From assembly GCF_000722875.1 (NCBI RefSeq), contig NZ_JFHR01000007.1, forward strand, positions 80,070 through 144,069: a stretch of 64,000 bases of DNA. The letters run 5' to 3'. The position numbers and the translations under genes are program-made. Position 1 is the stretch's first letter, and each line of letters begins with the position of its first letter. The DNA is from Sphingobium chlorophenolicum (GTDB lineage: Bacteria; Pseudomonadota; Alphaproteobacteria; Sphingomonadales; Sphingomonadaceae). This document shows, piece by piece, positions 9,172 through 19,172 of this stretch. The notes beneath the pieces were generated by a model. That model saw nothing but the letters and a program-made list of their open reading frames with translations. It did not search any database and was not told where the DNA came from.

Positions 9172-10187
9172 TGCGCTGGCTACGAGCCTTCCTGGGTGCT
9201 CTGGGGCTGCTGATGGTCACAGTGGCGCTGACACCGCGCGCCGAGGCGGCGCCGACCTGCACCGGCAAGTTCGTCAATCCCATCACCGACGTCTGCTGGT
9301 CGTGCCTCTTCCCGCTCTCGATCGGCGGGGCGAAGATCTGGCCCGGAAGCCGGCCGGACACCAACAATCCGGCCTCGCCAATCTGCGCCTGCGCCGACCC
9401 GCTCCCCCGCATCGGCATCTCGGTCGGGTTCTGGGAGCCGGTGAGGCTCGCCGACGTCACGATGAAGCCCTGGTGCTTCCCCAATCTTGGAGGCACGCGC
9501 ATCGCGCCCGGCTTCGACATCGGCCAGGGCTACCTTGCAGGACCGTCTATGGTCGGGGGGCGGTCGCAGAGCACGGCCAAGTGGCACGTTCACTGGTACG
9601 TCTATCCGCTCCTATACTGGATGGAGATCCTGACCGACTTCCTCTGCTTCGAGCAGGCGTCGTTTGACATCGCCTATATGACGGAGATCGATCCGCTTTG
9701 GCAGGATGACTCCCTCACCGCGATCATCAATCCGGAGGCGGTCGTCTTCGCCAACCCGATCGCCCAGGCGGCCTGCGCCGGCGACTGCATTGCCGGAACC
9801 GCGGCGCTCCCGCTCGATGCTCTGTTCTGGTGCGCTGGTTGTCAGGGCAGCATGTATCCTCTCAATGGCAACATCCCCGCGTCGATCGGGCATGTCCAGT
9901 CGTCCCGCCTCGCGCTGTCCCGCTTCGCCTACAAGATGCACCGCGAGGGCCTCGCGTGGGGCACGATGGGGTCGGAGGGCCTCTGCAAAAAGTACCTCAT
10001 GCCGATCATGCGGAAGCAGCAATACCGCTTCCAGATGGTGAACCCGATCCCGACGGTCAGCGGACGCTTCGCCTGCTCCGCCATCGGCGCGTCGACCATG
10101 CCGCCGGATGCCGGCCGAGCCTTCCCCGCCGGGGGTGAGGACATGGGCTACCTGGTCTGGCGTAAACGCAACTGCTGCGTGTTCTGA
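9171..10187 (+). CDS. traU: TraU, Cys-rich periplasmic conjugation protein
   Basis: The 338-residue precursor has a signal peptide ending near RAEA and many cysteines in the conserved layout of TraU (CWSCLFPLSIGG, CACADPLPRIGI, WCFPNLGG, FWCAGCQG, ending RKRNCCVF). TraU is needed for DNA transfer. The frame is open upstream to 8910, but the ATG at 9171 fits the signal peptide and the TGATG overlap. Confidence 0.95.
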   Translation: MRWLRAFLGALGLLMVTVALTPRAEAAPTCTGKFVNPITDVCWSCLFPLSIGGAKIWPGSRPDTNNPASPICACADPLPRIGISVGFWEPVRLADVTMKPWCFPNLGGTRIAPGFDIGQGYLAGPSMVGGRSQSTAKWHVHWYVYPLLYWMEILTDFLCFEQASFDIAYMTEIDPLWQDDSLTAIINPEAVVFANPIAQAACAGDCIAGTAALPLDALFWCAGCQGSMYPLNGNIPASIGHVQSSRLALSRFAYKMHREGLAWGTMGSEGLCKKYLMPIMRKQQYRFQMVNPIPTVSGRFACSAIGASTMPPDAGRAFPAGGEDMGYLVWRKRNCCVF

Positions 10188-10197
10188 GGAGGGAAGC

Positions 10198-10941
10198 ATG
10201 CGCCTTTTGGTATTCGGCATCACCGCGCTTCTCGCCACTGCCGGCCTCTCGGCGCTCGCCCAAACCGTCGACGGGCTTGACGTGCAGACGGTGAAGAAGC
10301 GGGCCGCGGACCTCGCTGCCGAGGCACAGGCTTTCGTCGATCAGGTAAAGGACCGCGGAGACGAGTTTCGTGAGCAGGCGACCGTCGTCCGCCAGTCGGG
10401 CATGGACAACATGCAGCGGGTCGCGACGACGGAACTCCCGAAAGGACCGGACGGCAAGATCGACTTCGACGAGCTGGTCCAGGGTGCGGCGAAGAACGCC
10501 AACGTGCCGGGCGGAGATGCGCCGCAGTTTATCGTGTTCGCCAGCCTGTCGATGCCGCCAGCTTCGCTCAAGCAGCTGATCGCCGACACCGCGCGGGCAG
10601 GGGGGGTCGTCGTCTTCCGCGGTTTCCCGAGCAACTCAGCCAAGGAGTTCGTCAGCCGGCTTGGGCAGATCGTCGAGAAGGACGACATGCCGAACATCGG
10701 CATCGATCCGCGCCTCTTCCGCGCTTTCAATGTGCAGGCGGTGCCCACCTACGTGGCCGTATCGTCGACCTTCGACCTTTGCGCCGGCTTCTCCTGCGAA
10801 ACCAAGGTCCCACCCCATGACCGCATGGAGGGCAACGTCACGGTCGACTATGCCCTCAACACCTTCGCCGATGCGAATGGGCCAGGGGCCCGAATTGCTT
10901 CCGTCGCGCTCGCGAACCTCGCCCGGAGCCGGCGCCAGTGA
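10198..10941 (+). CDS. trbC: TrbC, periplasmic F-type conjugation protein
   Basis: A strong ribosome site (GAGGAGGGA) precedes the ATG at 10198, which gives a 247-residue secreted protein with a signal peptide ending at SALA. The C-terminal half (IVFASLSMPPASLKQLI to PTYVAV) is the TrbC_Ftype domain, a thioredoxin-like fold without an active CxxC. It acts with TraW in pilus assembly. An upstream in-frame extension is inside traU and is rejected. Confidence 0.9.
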   Translation: MRLLVFGITALLATAGLSALAQTVDGLDVQTVKKRAADLAAEAQAFVDQVKDRGDEFREQATVVRQSGMDNMQRVATTELPKGPDGKIDFDELVQGAAKNANVPGGDAPQFIVFASLSMPPASLKQLIADTARAGGVVVFRGFPSNSAKEFVSRLGQIVEKDDMPNIGIDPRLFRAFNVQAVPTYVAVSSTFDLCAGFSCETKVPPHDRMEGNVTVDYALNTFADANGPGARIASVALANLARSRRQ

Positions 10942-12779
10942 TGCTCCGGTCTCTTGTAGCTGCTCTCGTCAGCGTCTGCCTGGTCGCCAGTCCTGCTGGT
11001 GCTCAGCAGATGACGGTCGAACAGGCGCGCGAGGAGGGAAAAGCCCTCGGCAACGCCAAGCGGCAGGACGAAAGCCTAGTACCTACGTCGGAAGCTCAGG
11101 CCGCGGCCGTTCCCGGTTATACCGGCACGAGCCAGCCTCAGAGCACCTATTTCGACGATCCGGACGCGCTTGTTGCAGCGGGAACAGCGCAACGCTCGAC
11201 CAATGATTCCTATCGGACGGTCACTGACCCGGACCACACGCGGGCGACCTTCAGCAACGCCGAGATCCTAGCAACCACCAATCGCGCCACGACGGTGGAG
11301 AACAACCCCGAAGCCTATCTGCAGGGCGAGAACATCGGCTCGGAGAGTGGGCAATGTCAGCCGCTTCCGCCCGGATCGGGCGCGGGTGGCTATTACGAGG
11401 CAACCTGCAACACCGGCACCAAGGTCGACGAGACTGCGCCCGTGTGCCGGGTGCCGCTGGTGGTCGACGTCACGCCCGGCGTGAACAAATATGTCTATAC
11501 CTGTGAGAACTGGTCGCGCTCGGCGGCGCAGGGTGGCGACAACCGGAGTCGCCGATGCGTGCCGGCCTTCAATGCTCCGGTCGCCAACGGCGTTTGCCGC
11601 GAACGGTCGCGGGAGACCGTCATGTACGACGTCTGCCTCCAGGGAAACCCACGTTTTTGCACCGAGCCGGACATCCGTGAAGGCGAGATCATTACCTACG
11701 AATGCGACAGCGCTGCGGTGGCGGGCAGGCCATATACGATCGAAACCGTCGGCCAGGTCATCAACGAACGTAGGGACGAGGGTGTCTGCAACAGCGCGAC
11801 CGCCGGCCAGACGTGTGAGCTCACCTCCGAAACCTGCGTCGACTCAGAGCCGACTACCCGCACCATCAACGGCGTCGCGGTCACCCAGGCCTGCTGGCAG
11901 TGGGAGAGGCAGTATTCGTGTCACCGCCTTTCCCAGGGCGATGATTGCGGCGATCTCGAGGGCAATCGCCAATGCACCTTCCTGCGTGAGGATTGCCTCG
12001 ACGACCCGCAGCAAGGGGAGTGCAAGGTAAAGGAGAAGGTCTACAGATGTCCGACACCCGACGCGCCGACCTCGAACGCCCCACAATATATCTGCGGCAA
12101 CGACGTCTACTGCATCAACGGGGACTGTGAGCCGATCACGCGAGAGGCATCGACCGAGTTCAAGGATGCCCTGGTCGCGCTTCACGCGATCGATGATGCC
12201 TCGAAGGGGTTCGATCCGAACAACCTGACGGTGTTCTCCGGAACGCGGGACACCTGCCATAAGCCTGTCTTCGGTCTCATCAATTGCTGCGCCGGCAAGG
12301 TCTCCGGCGCGCTGACGCTGGCGGCCGGTGGTGCCGCGCTCGCAGGCGGGCCCGTGGCGATCGCCGCGCTCGCGACGCCCTTCCTCGCGTTGTTCGCCTG
12401 TTCTCAGGATGAGATGAAGCTCGACATCAAGGACCGCATGGGGCTCTGCCACAAGGTCGGAACGTGGTGCTCGTCGAGCTTCCTCGGCATCTGCAAGACG
12501 AAGAAGACCGCCTATTGCTGCTTCGAGAGCAAGCTCAGCCGCGTGCTACAGGAGCAGGGCCGCGCCCAGATCAACAAGCCGTGGGGCAGCCCGAAGTCCG
12601 AGCAATGCAAGGGCTTCACCATCGCCGAGTTTCAGCTGCTCGACTTGTCGCGAATGGATTTCACCGAGGTCTACGCCGACTTTCTCGACGCCGCGAAGCT
12701 GCCGGACGAGGTCCAGACGATGACCGAGATCCAGGCGAAAATTCAGAACTATTACGAGCTTCATGGAGGCACTCCATGA
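10941..12779 (+). CDS. traN: TraN, mating-pair stabilisation protein
   Basis: About 612 residues with a signal peptide (about 1-22) and a Cys-rich body with repeated C-x(n)-C motifs, as in TraN, the outer-membrane adhesin that stabilises donor-recipient contact. A hydrophobic stretch (about 450-475, rich in Ala/Gly) interrupts the Cys-rich part. The disulfides explain the dsbC and traF genes nearby. The ATG at 10941 overlaps the trbC stop; GTG at 10938 is in frame. Confidence 0.92.
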   Translation: MLRSLVAALVSVCLVASPAGAQQMTVEQAREEGKALGNAKRQDESLVPTSEAQAAAVPGYTGTSQPQSTYFDDPDALVAAGTAQRSTNDSYRTVTDPDHTRATFSNAEILATTNRATTVENNPEAYLQGENIGSESGQCQPLPPGSGAGGYYEATCNTGTKVDETAPVCRVPLVVDVTPGVNKYVYTCENWSRSAAQGGDNRSRRCVPAFNAPVANGVCRERSRETVMYDVCLQGNPRFCTEPDIREGEIITYECDSAAVAGRPYTIETVGQVINERRDEGVCNSATAGQTCELTSETCVDSEPTTRTINGVAVTQACWQWERQYSCHRLSQGDDCGDLEGNRQCTFLREDCLDDPQQGECKVKEKVYRCPTPDAPTSNAPQYICGNDVYCINGDCEPITREASTEFKDALVALHAIDDASKGFDPNNLTVFSGTRDTCHKPVFGLINCCAGKVSGALTLAAGGAALAGGPVAIAALATPFLALFACSQDEMKLDIKDRMGLCHKVGTWCSSSFLGICKTKKTAYCCFESKLSRVLQEQGRAQINKPWGSPKSEQCKGFTIAEFQLLDLSRMDFTEVYADFLDAAKLPDEVQTMTEIQAKIQNYYELHGGTP

Positions 12780-12794
12780 CGATCAGAGGACCAG

Positions 12795-13199
12795 GTGATC
12801 GACATGACGGCCGTGGCGAATGACGCTCGCACCGCTGGCTCTCCCGGTTGCGACTGGAAGATGACGGTGTTCGAGCTTGCGATCTTCATGTGCGTGTTTC
12901 GCGCCGGGCGGGCGCCTCGCTTGGAGGAGATCTGCCATGTGATCGGCGAGTGGTTCGAGTGCGCGGTGGATCCGAGTTCGGCGGCCGCGCCGATCGAGCA
13001 CATGCTGGCCAATCGCTGGGTCGCGGAGGAGAGCCACTGCTTTCGCGCGACCGAAGAAGGCCGGAGCGCGGCGCGGCCTTTGATGAACGGTCTCATCCGG
13101 CTGCTGGATCAGGGGACCCGCCTGATCGACGTCGCCCTGATGATGTCCGTGCTGCGCCTATCGAAAGGAGAGTTGGATCATGGGCTCCGTAATCTTTGA
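12795..13199 (+). CDS. Hypothetical protein, possible winged-helix fold, between traN and traF
   Basis: About 134 residues from GTG 12795 (AGAGGA a few bases upstream; ATG at 12804 is an alternative). The order of predicted helices plus a short turn and the pattern of a recognition-type segment (EHMLANRWV, FRATEEGRSAA) suggest a winged-helix protein, possibly PadR/MarR-like, but there is no clear family match. It is not a known F-type core gene and may be a regulator or an operon passenger. Confidence 0.6.
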   Translation: MIDMTAVANDARTAGSPGCDWKMTVFELAIFMCVFRAGRAPRLEEICHVIGEWFECAVDPSSAAAPIEHMLANRWVAEESHCFRATEEGRSAARPLMNGLIRLLDQGTRLIDVALMMSVLRLSKGELDHGLRNL

Positions 13200-13428
13200 G
13201 CCGGCCGTTATCGCCTGGCTGCTCGCCGGCACAATGCTGCCAGGCCCACTAGGACCCGGCGCCTCCGCGCCAGTTCGACCCGCCTCCGCCTGCAGCCGCG
13301 GCACGCCCTCCACGGCCCAATTCGATTGCTGCCTTCACATCGCGGCTTGGGACACGCCGCCAACCACCCAATCCAACCACCCCGCGCAATCCCAGGATCG
13401 TGCGGCTGACCCGAAGGAAGGACGATAA
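13180..13428 (+). CDS. Small hypothetical secreted or membrane protein
   Basis: An 82-residue frame beginning at an ATG preceded by AAAGGAGAG, a good ribosome site. The first 25 residues are hydrophobic and the rest is Pro/Ala/Cys-rich and low-complexity. It overlaps the previous gene by 20 bases and ends 2 bases before traF. The initiation signal supports expression; the composition makes a functional protein uncertain. Confidence 0.4.
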   Translation: MGSVIFEPAVIAWLLAGTMLPGPLGPGASAPVRPASACSRGTPSTAQFDCCLHIAAWDTPPTTQSNHPAQSQDRAADPKEGR

Positions 13429-13430
13429 AC

Positions 13431-14255
13431 ATGTCGAAGATGGCAACGCTGGCGATGGTCCTGCTGACGGTCGCACCGGTAGCGGCCCCGCTGCGGGCGC
13501 AGGACGCAGGACGGGCCGACGATGGTGTCGAGGCTGTCGGTCGCGGTGACGATTTCTATTGTGGGGAGCGCAGGCTCGGTCAGTGGTTTTACTGCACGAG
13601 GCCGAAGGCGGCCGAGACCGTCAAGGTTCAGCCGCCGGCGGCTGAACCGAGCGCGGCCGAGCGTCTCGCCGCGATCACGCGGCAACTGGACGAACTGAAG
13701 GCGCGCGCCATCCTCGATCCCTCGGAAGCGAATGTCATCGCCTATGTGCGCTTCCAGCGCGAGCAGCTGGACCGCGCTTCGACGTTCTCCGATACCTGGC
13801 AGCGGGCCCTGTGGCAGAACCCGGACATCGACTACACGCTTCAGCGCCCCGTCAACACGGTGGCCAAGCGGACCTGGCTCGACAACCGCAAGGCAGATCG
13901 CGACCAGGTCCTCACCAACCTGAGCCAGCGCTATGGCCTGTTCTACTTCTACGCGCAGAGCTGCGGCGCATGTGAGGTATTCTCGCCGATCCTGCGCTCG
14001 GTCGCCGACAGTCACCGCATGGCCGTCATGGCGGTGTCCATGGACGGCGGCCCGAGCCGAGACTTTCCGAACTATGTCGTCGATTCCGGGCAGCGCTCCA
14101 GAATGGGGATTTCAGGCAACGAAACGCCCGCTCTCGTGCTGTTCGACACCGCGACGAAGCGAACGATCCCGGTCGGCTATGGCATCCTGAGCGCGGATGA
14201 GATCATGGATCGCATCTTCATGCTCACCAACACCAAGGTGGGGAGCGACTACTGA
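13431..14255 (+). CDS. traF: TraF, thioredoxin-like conjugation protein
   Basis: A 274-residue secreted protein with a signal peptide ending at PLRA. The C-terminal thioredoxin fold carries CGAC at residues 178-181 in the context YFYAQSCGACEVF. F TraF lacks a CxxC, but many environmental TraF proteins keep one and likely act as disulfide catalysts. A ribosome site (AAGGAAGG) precedes the ATG. It is followed directly by traH (TGATG). Confidence 0.92.
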   Translation: MSKMATLAMVLLTVAPVAAPLRAQDAGRADDGVEAVGRGDDFYCGERRLGQWFYCTRPKAAETVKVQPPAAEPSAAERLAAITRQLDELKARAILDPSEANVIAYVRFQREQLDRASTFSDTWQRALWQNPDIDYTLQRPVNTVAKRTWLDNRKADRDQVLTNLSQRYGLFYFYAQSCGACEVFSPILRSVADSHRMAVMAVSMDGGPSRDFPNYVVDSGQRSRMGISGNETPALVLFDTATKRTIPVGYGILSADEIMDRIFMLTNTKVGSDY

Positions 14256-15721
14256 TGTCCAGCCATCGACAAAAAGGGCGCCTCCGGAGGCTCGCCCACC
14301 GTGCCGGCACCGTGCTGACGCTGGTGGCCGCATCCCACTTCGCGCTGATCGGCGTGGCGCGCGCGGATGTCGCCTCCGAGATGAACGGCTTCTTCAACGA
14401 CGCCGGCGGCGCCGCGAACGTAACCGGGCCGACGGCCTTCCAGGGACAGTCGGCCGGCTATTATTCGCTCGGCAACGTGTGGACACGCTTCCCGCAGAAG
14501 AGCGTATCGCCGTTCAACTTGCAGCTTCCGAGCGCGCGTGCGGGCTGTGGCGGCATCGACCTGTTCTCGGGGTCGTTCAGCTTCATCAACGCCAGCGAGA
14601 TCGTGGCGATGCTGAAGGCGACCGCCAACAACGCGCTGGGCTTTGCCTTCAAGCTGGCGATCGATAGCGTGTCGCCAGAGATCGGCAAGGTCATGGACGA
14701 GTTCAGCCAGAAGGCTCAGCTCCTCAACCAGATGAACATCTCGAGCTGCGAGACGGCGCAGGCGCTTGTCGGGGGCATCTGGCCTCAGATGGAAACCACC
14801 CGTTCGACGATTTGCGAGGCGGTCGGCAACAGCCAGGGCGTGTTCTCCGACTGGGCCGCGTCCCGGCAGGGCTGCAACAACGGCGGTCAACGAGATGGGA
14901 CGCTCGCCGGCAATACCGATCCTCACATGAAGGAGCAGATCGTCGGCGACCCGCACAACTACACCTGGGAGGCGCTGAAAAAGTCCTCGAAATTCGGCGC
15001 GTTCGACCAGGCCTTCTCCGAATATGTGATGACCTTGGTGGGAACGATCGTGACCACGCCTCCGACCGGCAGCGATCAGGGGCCGAAGGTCGTGATCTAC
15101 GGTCCTGCCGAAGAGGCGGTCGTGACGGCGCTGTTGGACGGCACCGCCAGTGCGCCTCAGGTGAAGATCCTGAAGTGCAACAACGAACTTTGCACGGACG
15201 TGTCCGACCAGACGCTGAGCGTGCCCGAGGCGAGTGCTCTTCGGCCAAGGATCGCGACGATGATCAAGAGCATGAGCTCGAAGATCCGCAGCGACACTGC
15301 GCTCGACGCGGCCGAAAAGCAGCTCCTGAACATGGCCACCGTGCCGATCTACAAGATTCTCGCGGTGCAGGCCTATGCCCACTATGCGTTGACCGACGGC
15401 GAGATCCAGACGCTGTCCGAGATCGTCGCGGTCGACCTTCTTAACGCCATGCTCGATAATATGCTCGACCGCGTCGAGCAGGCGAAGGTCTTCTATCAGA
15501 CCGCAGACCAGGAGACGGCCGGGCAGTGGCGCCAGCAAATCGCCGCCACCCGCGCCAAATTCGCGCAGCGCGACGTCAAGCTTAGCAACAAGCTCCAGGT
15601 GACGATGCAGATCATCAACCGGAGCATCATGCTCGAATCGACCCTGCAGAACAGCATGACGCCGGGCATGTCCTCGGCGCTCAACTTTTCGCGGGGCTTG
15701 AACGCGCAGGGCCTGCTCTAG
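14255..15721 (+). CDS. traH: TraH, periplasmic F-type conjugation protein
   Basis: A 488-residue protein with an N-terminal signal or membrane segment (about residues 18-38). The conserved TraH features are GGIDLFSGSFSFINASE, the Cys-containing SSCETAQALVGG, and a C-terminal helical region predicted to form coiled-coil. TraH interacts with TraF, TraU and TraN in the pilus-assembly and mating-pair complex. Length fits the family. Confidence 0.94.
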   Translation: MSSHRQKGRLRRLAHRAGTVLTLVAASHFALIGVARADVASEMNGFFNDAGGAANVTGPTAFQGQSAGYYSLGNVWTRFPQKSVSPFNLQLPSARAGCGGIDLFSGSFSFINASEIVAMLKATANNALGFAFKLAIDSVSPEIGKVMDEFSQKAQLLNQMNISSCETAQALVGGIWPQMETTRSTICEAVGNSQGVFSDWAASRQGCNNGGQRDGTLAGNTDPHMKEQIVGDPHNYTWEALKKSSKFGAFDQAFSEYVMTLVGTIVTTPPTGSDQGPKVVIYGPAEEAVVTALLDGTASAPQVKILKCNNELCTDVSDQTLSVPEASALRPRIATMIKSMSSKIRSDTALDAAEKQLLNMATVPIYKILAVQAYAHYALTDGEIQTLSEIVAVDLLNAMLDNMLDRVEQAKVFYQTADQETAGQWRQQIAATRAKFAQRDVKLSNKLQVTMQIINRSIMLESTLQNSMTPGMSSALNFSRGLNAQGLL

Positions 15722-15744
15722 GCGCGGAAGGGGAGGGTTGCGAC

Positions 15745-18552
15745 GTGCTCGAGGTCTTCACCGTCGGCGGGGGCGAGTATCTCGTCAACACCTTCAATGC
15801 CGTGGCAGCGTGGGCCGGGGGAGGGGGTTACAAGTCGCTCATCCGGGTCGTGATGGTGATGGGCCTGATCTACTCGCTGCTTGTCGTCGCCTTCACTCTC
15901 AACTTCCGCGCCTGGATGAACTGGTTTCTGCAGGCGACCGGGATCTATCTGTGCCTCATGGTGCCGACGATCGACGTGAAGGTCACGGATCGCATCAATC
16001 CGAGCCTCGCCCCGGCGACTGTGGCCAACGTCCCTCTGGGGCTGGGCGTCCTCGCGAGCTTCACCACGCAAATCGGCGACTGGCTCACGCGTACCGCCGA
16101 GACCGTCTTTGTGATGCCCGGGGAGCTCAACTACACCACCAACGGAATGGTCTATGGGGCTCGGCTGTTCGACGCGACCCGCAACTTCGTGATTCGAGAT
16201 GCCGAATTCTCGACCAACCTCGAGAGCCACTTCAAGAACTGCCTTTTCGGCGACGTGATGCTCTACCAGAAGTCCCTCACCAACCTGGCGAAGGCGACCG
16301 ACCTATGGGCGGCTATCGGACCCGGCTCGGAGGCTCGGTCGCAGGAATGGCTGGAGCGCCAGGGTGATGGGACGGTCCAGAACTTCATCGTCACCTGCCG
16401 GCAGGCTTATGACAGCCTCAACGGCCAGTGGGCCGGGATGATCGAAGCCAATGCTGAGCCTTGGGCCAAGGAGGTCTATCCCAAGCTCAGCAACGCGGTC
16501 GCCGCCGCCAAGCTCAAGCACGACCTGCCGATCGTCAACTCGGCCTTCACGGGCTCAGGTGACGACTTCACCGGCGTCATGCGCCAGAACACGGCGATCA
16601 ACGCCTTCATGCAGGCGCGCAACTCGATGGCTGGCGGAAGCGGGGCTGCATCGATCGACACCTTCGCACAGACGCGAGCCGACATTCAGGCGCGAAACAC
16701 CTACAATTCGATCGCGCAGCAGGCGATGGCCTGGGTTCCGATCTTGAACATCGTGCTCACGGTGGTCTTCTTCGCGATGTTCCCCGTCATCTTTCCGCTC
16801 TTCCTGCTGCCCCAAACCGGGCTGAGCACGCTGAAGGGCTATGCGATGGGGTTCTTCTATCTCGCGTCCTGGGGGCCGCTCTACGTCATCCTGCATATGA
16901 TCTGTATGACCCGCGCCGAGACTGCCGCGAACGGCGTGGCTGGCGGAGGAATGTCGCTGGGAAGCTATGCCGGAATCGGTGCGGTGAACGGGGAGACGGC
17001 GACGATCGCGGGCTTCATGCTGATGAGCATCCCGTTCCTTGCGGCCGGCCTGGCCCGCGGTGCCATGTCGATCGCCGGGCAGGCGACATCGATGCTCGCG
17101 CCAGCGCAGAACGCAGCCGAGGCTGCCGCGCTCGAGCAGACTACCGGCAATTACTCCTACGGCAATGTGAGTTGGGCGAACTCGACCTCGAACATGCGAC
17201 AGGCCGACCAGTGGTCAACCGCCCCCAGCTTCATGGGCGGCGCGGCGAGTGTCGGATGGCGCCAGGATAACGGCGCGCTCATCAACGGGTTCGGCAACGG
17301 CCAAGAGGTGTTCGATACCGGCGGGGCGATCTCACGGCTCTCGTTCACTCCGACGGCCACGACTGGCACGGTTGCCGAATGGCGTGAGATGGCGAGCGAG
17401 GCCCACCGACAATCACAGGCGTACGACAACGCGGCGCAGGAGATGCTCACCTGGACAAAAACCGACCGCAGCGCCTACGGCACGTCCAGCGAGCGATCTT
17501 CGGGATGGGATTCGAGCAGTGGCCGCGCGGCCAACACCTCGATCGAGCAGTTCGACCGCACGACAGGAAGCAGCTCGCAGGGTCTGGAGGATCGGTCGTC
17601 AACCGGCCAGAGCCTGGCGGTGTCGAACGGCCATGATCGGTCCGCGGGCACACTGGACCAAGTGTCCGGTTCCATATCGGCCGGCCTTCCGCAGGGTGCA
17701 GGCGGCTCCAAGGGCGGCATCGGACGAGTTCTTGGCCGCCTCCCCGGCATTAGTGGCAGTGTGTCTAAGCAAGGGCAGCAGCAGGACACCCTTCGTCATG
17801 GAACCACCGATTCTCGCTCCTCTGACAGTTCCAGCACTGCGAGCAGCGGTGTGCGGGACGAGCATTCCAACGGCACGGGTGCGACATCTTCGGATGGCAC
17901 CTACGATCGGTCTGGAGTGTTCAGTCGGGCGGCGACAACGTCAAGTTCTTCGCTGACCCACGAGCAGGCGTTGGCGCGGGCCCGGTCTTACACTGAAACT
18001 GCGCGCAAGCTCGAGGAACTGTCGCAGCAGCTGTCGCGCGACGCCAGCTACGCCGAAACGCATGGCATGCAGCTAAGCGAGAACATGAGTCAGGATCTCG
18101 CGCAATGGTATCGCGCGCAGCAAGCTTCCAATCCTGGACTTGACGCTCCCGAGCTCTGGGCGACCGATCTTAGTGACCATCAGCGCGCCGTCCGCCAGGA
18201 AATGGTGACGCGCTGGATGCGCGAGAAGCAGGATGACATCCGCGAGGAGATTGCTGGCAAGTTGCATGAGCCCGACCTCGTTCAGGTCCACAGGCCAAGT
18301 GTCGACAGCGCAGCGGATGTCGCCGGTTCGTACCGCCCGCATGGCGTGTCGGGTATCCCGTCAGCGCCGGCCGGAGGCGATCCCCGCGCGGCGCAGGCGG
18401 TGATCGAGGGCGGAGAAGCAAGGCTCGACGATGACCGGACAGCGGCCCAGGCGGCGCGGGCCAGCTCCGTGCAGGCTTCTGTAGGCGTGCAGCAAGAAGT
18501 CCACCGCGACCACAATCGCGGCTTCTTCAACGATCCGAAGTTGCGCGAGTGA
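15745..18552 (+). CDS. traG: TraG, mating-pair stabilisation and entry-exclusion partner
   Basis: The 935-residue inner-membrane protein starts at GTG 15745. Membrane helices occur near residues 30-70, 330-385 and 400-450, followed by a long Ser/Gly/Gln-rich periplasmic or secreted C-terminal region (about 480-935). This matches TraG of F-type systems: the N-terminal half serves pilus assembly and the C-terminal half mating-pair stabilisation. It is the last gene of the + strand transfer block. Confidence 0.92.
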   Translation: MLEVFTVGGGEYLVNTFNAVAAWAGGGGYKSLIRVVMVMGLIYSLLVVAFTLNFRAWMNWFLQATGIYLCLMVPTIDVKVTDRINPSLAPATVANVPLGLGVLASFTTQIGDWLTRTAETVFVMPGELNYTTNGMVYGARLFDATRNFVIRDAEFSTNLESHFKNCLFGDVMLYQKSLTNLAKATDLWAAIGPGSEARSQEWLERQGDGTVQNFIVTCRQAYDSLNGQWAGMIEANAEPWAKEVYPKLSNAVAAAKLKHDLPIVNSAFTGSGDDFTGVMRQNTAINAFMQARNSMAGGSGAASIDTFAQTRADIQARNTYNSIAQQAMAWVPILNIVLTVVFFAMFPVIFPLFLLPQTGLSTLKGYAMGFFYLASWGPLYVILHMICMTRAETAANGVAGGGMSLGSYAGIGAVNGETATIAGFMLMSIPFLAAGLARGAMSIAGQATSMLAPAQNAAEAAALEQTTGNYSYGNVSWANSTSNMRQADQWSTAPSFMGGAASVGWRQDNGALINGFGNGQEVFDTGGAISRLSFTPTATTGTVAEWREMASEAHRQSQAYDNAAQEMLTWTKTDRSAYGTSSERSSGWDSSSGRAANTSIEQFDRTTGSSSQGLEDRSSTGQSLAVSNGHDRSAGTLDQVSGSISAGLPQGAGGSKGGIGRVLGRLPGISGSVSKQGQQQDTLRHGTTDSRSSDSSSTASSGVRDEHSNGTGATSSDGTYDRSGVFSRAATTSSSSLTHEQALARARSYTETARKLEELSQQLSRDASYAETHGMQLSENMSQDLAQWYRAQQASNPGLDAPELWATDLSDHQRAVRQEMVTRWMREKQDDIREEIAGKLHEPDLVQVHRPSVDSAADVAGSYRPHGVSGIPSAPAGGDPRAAQAVIEGGEARLDDDRTAAQAARASSVQASVGVQQEVHRDHNRGFFNDPKLRE

Positions 18553-18560
18553 CCGCCGCC

Positions 18561-18764
18561 TTAAAGAGCGAAAATGAGGTAGCCCACAAAGCCGGCCAAG
18601 ATCGCATACGCCACCAAGTAGGCAGCAGCGCTCGCTTTGCTCACGTTGCCGTCGGCGTCGGTCATTGGCCCCTGAGGCTCGATGCCATTCTCAACAAACT
18701 GGATAATCGGTCCCGCCGGGTTGTCCTGCGTCATCAAGAACGTCGCGGTGTCCAACTCGCGCAT
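18561..18764 (-). CDS. Small tail-anchored membrane protein
   Basis: A 67-residue protein read toward traG. The start at 18764 follows GGAGG with five-base spacing, which decides it against a longer in-frame reading to 19055. The N-terminus is soluble and acidic, and the last 24 residues (SAAAYLVAYAILAGFVGYL) form one membrane helix. Family unknown. It lies 9 bases from the end of traG, convergent with it. Confidence 0.65.
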   Translation of the reverse strand: MRELDTATFLMTQDNPAGPIIQFVENGIEPQGPMTDADGNVSKASAAAYLVAYAILAGFVGYLIFAL

Positions 18765-18833
18765 GAGAACCTCCGAACCTGTCCAACATACAGGGTTCGA
18801 GGTTTGTTCACAAGCCATTGAGGACACGGCTGA

Positions 18834-19154
18834 ATGACAAGAAATCAGCTTGGGCGAAAAGAGGGGACGAGCGCCGCGCCTGAACTCGACGTGGCCGACT
18901 GGGCGGTGTTCGGCTTCTCGTGGATGCTTGTGATGGTCGTCGGCCTGATGCCGATCGTCGAGACGAGCCTGAGGCGCTCGCCTTCCATTTCGATGCCGGC
19001 AGTGATTGCCTTTTTCGTAGCGGTCGCAAGCGGCCTTGCTCTTAGACGGCGACATAGCTGGGTGGGGCTAGTGCTTCATATCTTTGGACAGATCGTTATC
19101 TGGCTGTCGATCTTTTGTTTATCGCTCGCGATCGCCCTTTATACAGCCGGCTAG
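18834..19154 (+). CDS. Small multi-spanning membrane protein
   Basis: A 106-residue protein with three to four predicted membrane helices (about residues 25-42, 53-70, 76-102). It diverges from the tail-anchored gene at 18561-18764. No family recognised. A second small membrane protein immediately beside the first suggests a joint role, perhaps immunity or exclusion, but this is only positional inference. Confidence 0.5.
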   Translation: MTRNQLGRKEGTSAAPELDVADWAVFGFSWMLVMVVGLMPIVETSLRRSPSISMPAVIAFFVAVASGLALRRRHSWVGLVLHIFGQIVIWLSIFCLSLAIALYTAG

Positions 19155-19172
19155 GGCGACGCTGGACTGACG

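Noticed and set aside
14249..15538. 429-codon - strand frame
   Set aside because: Antisense to traH.
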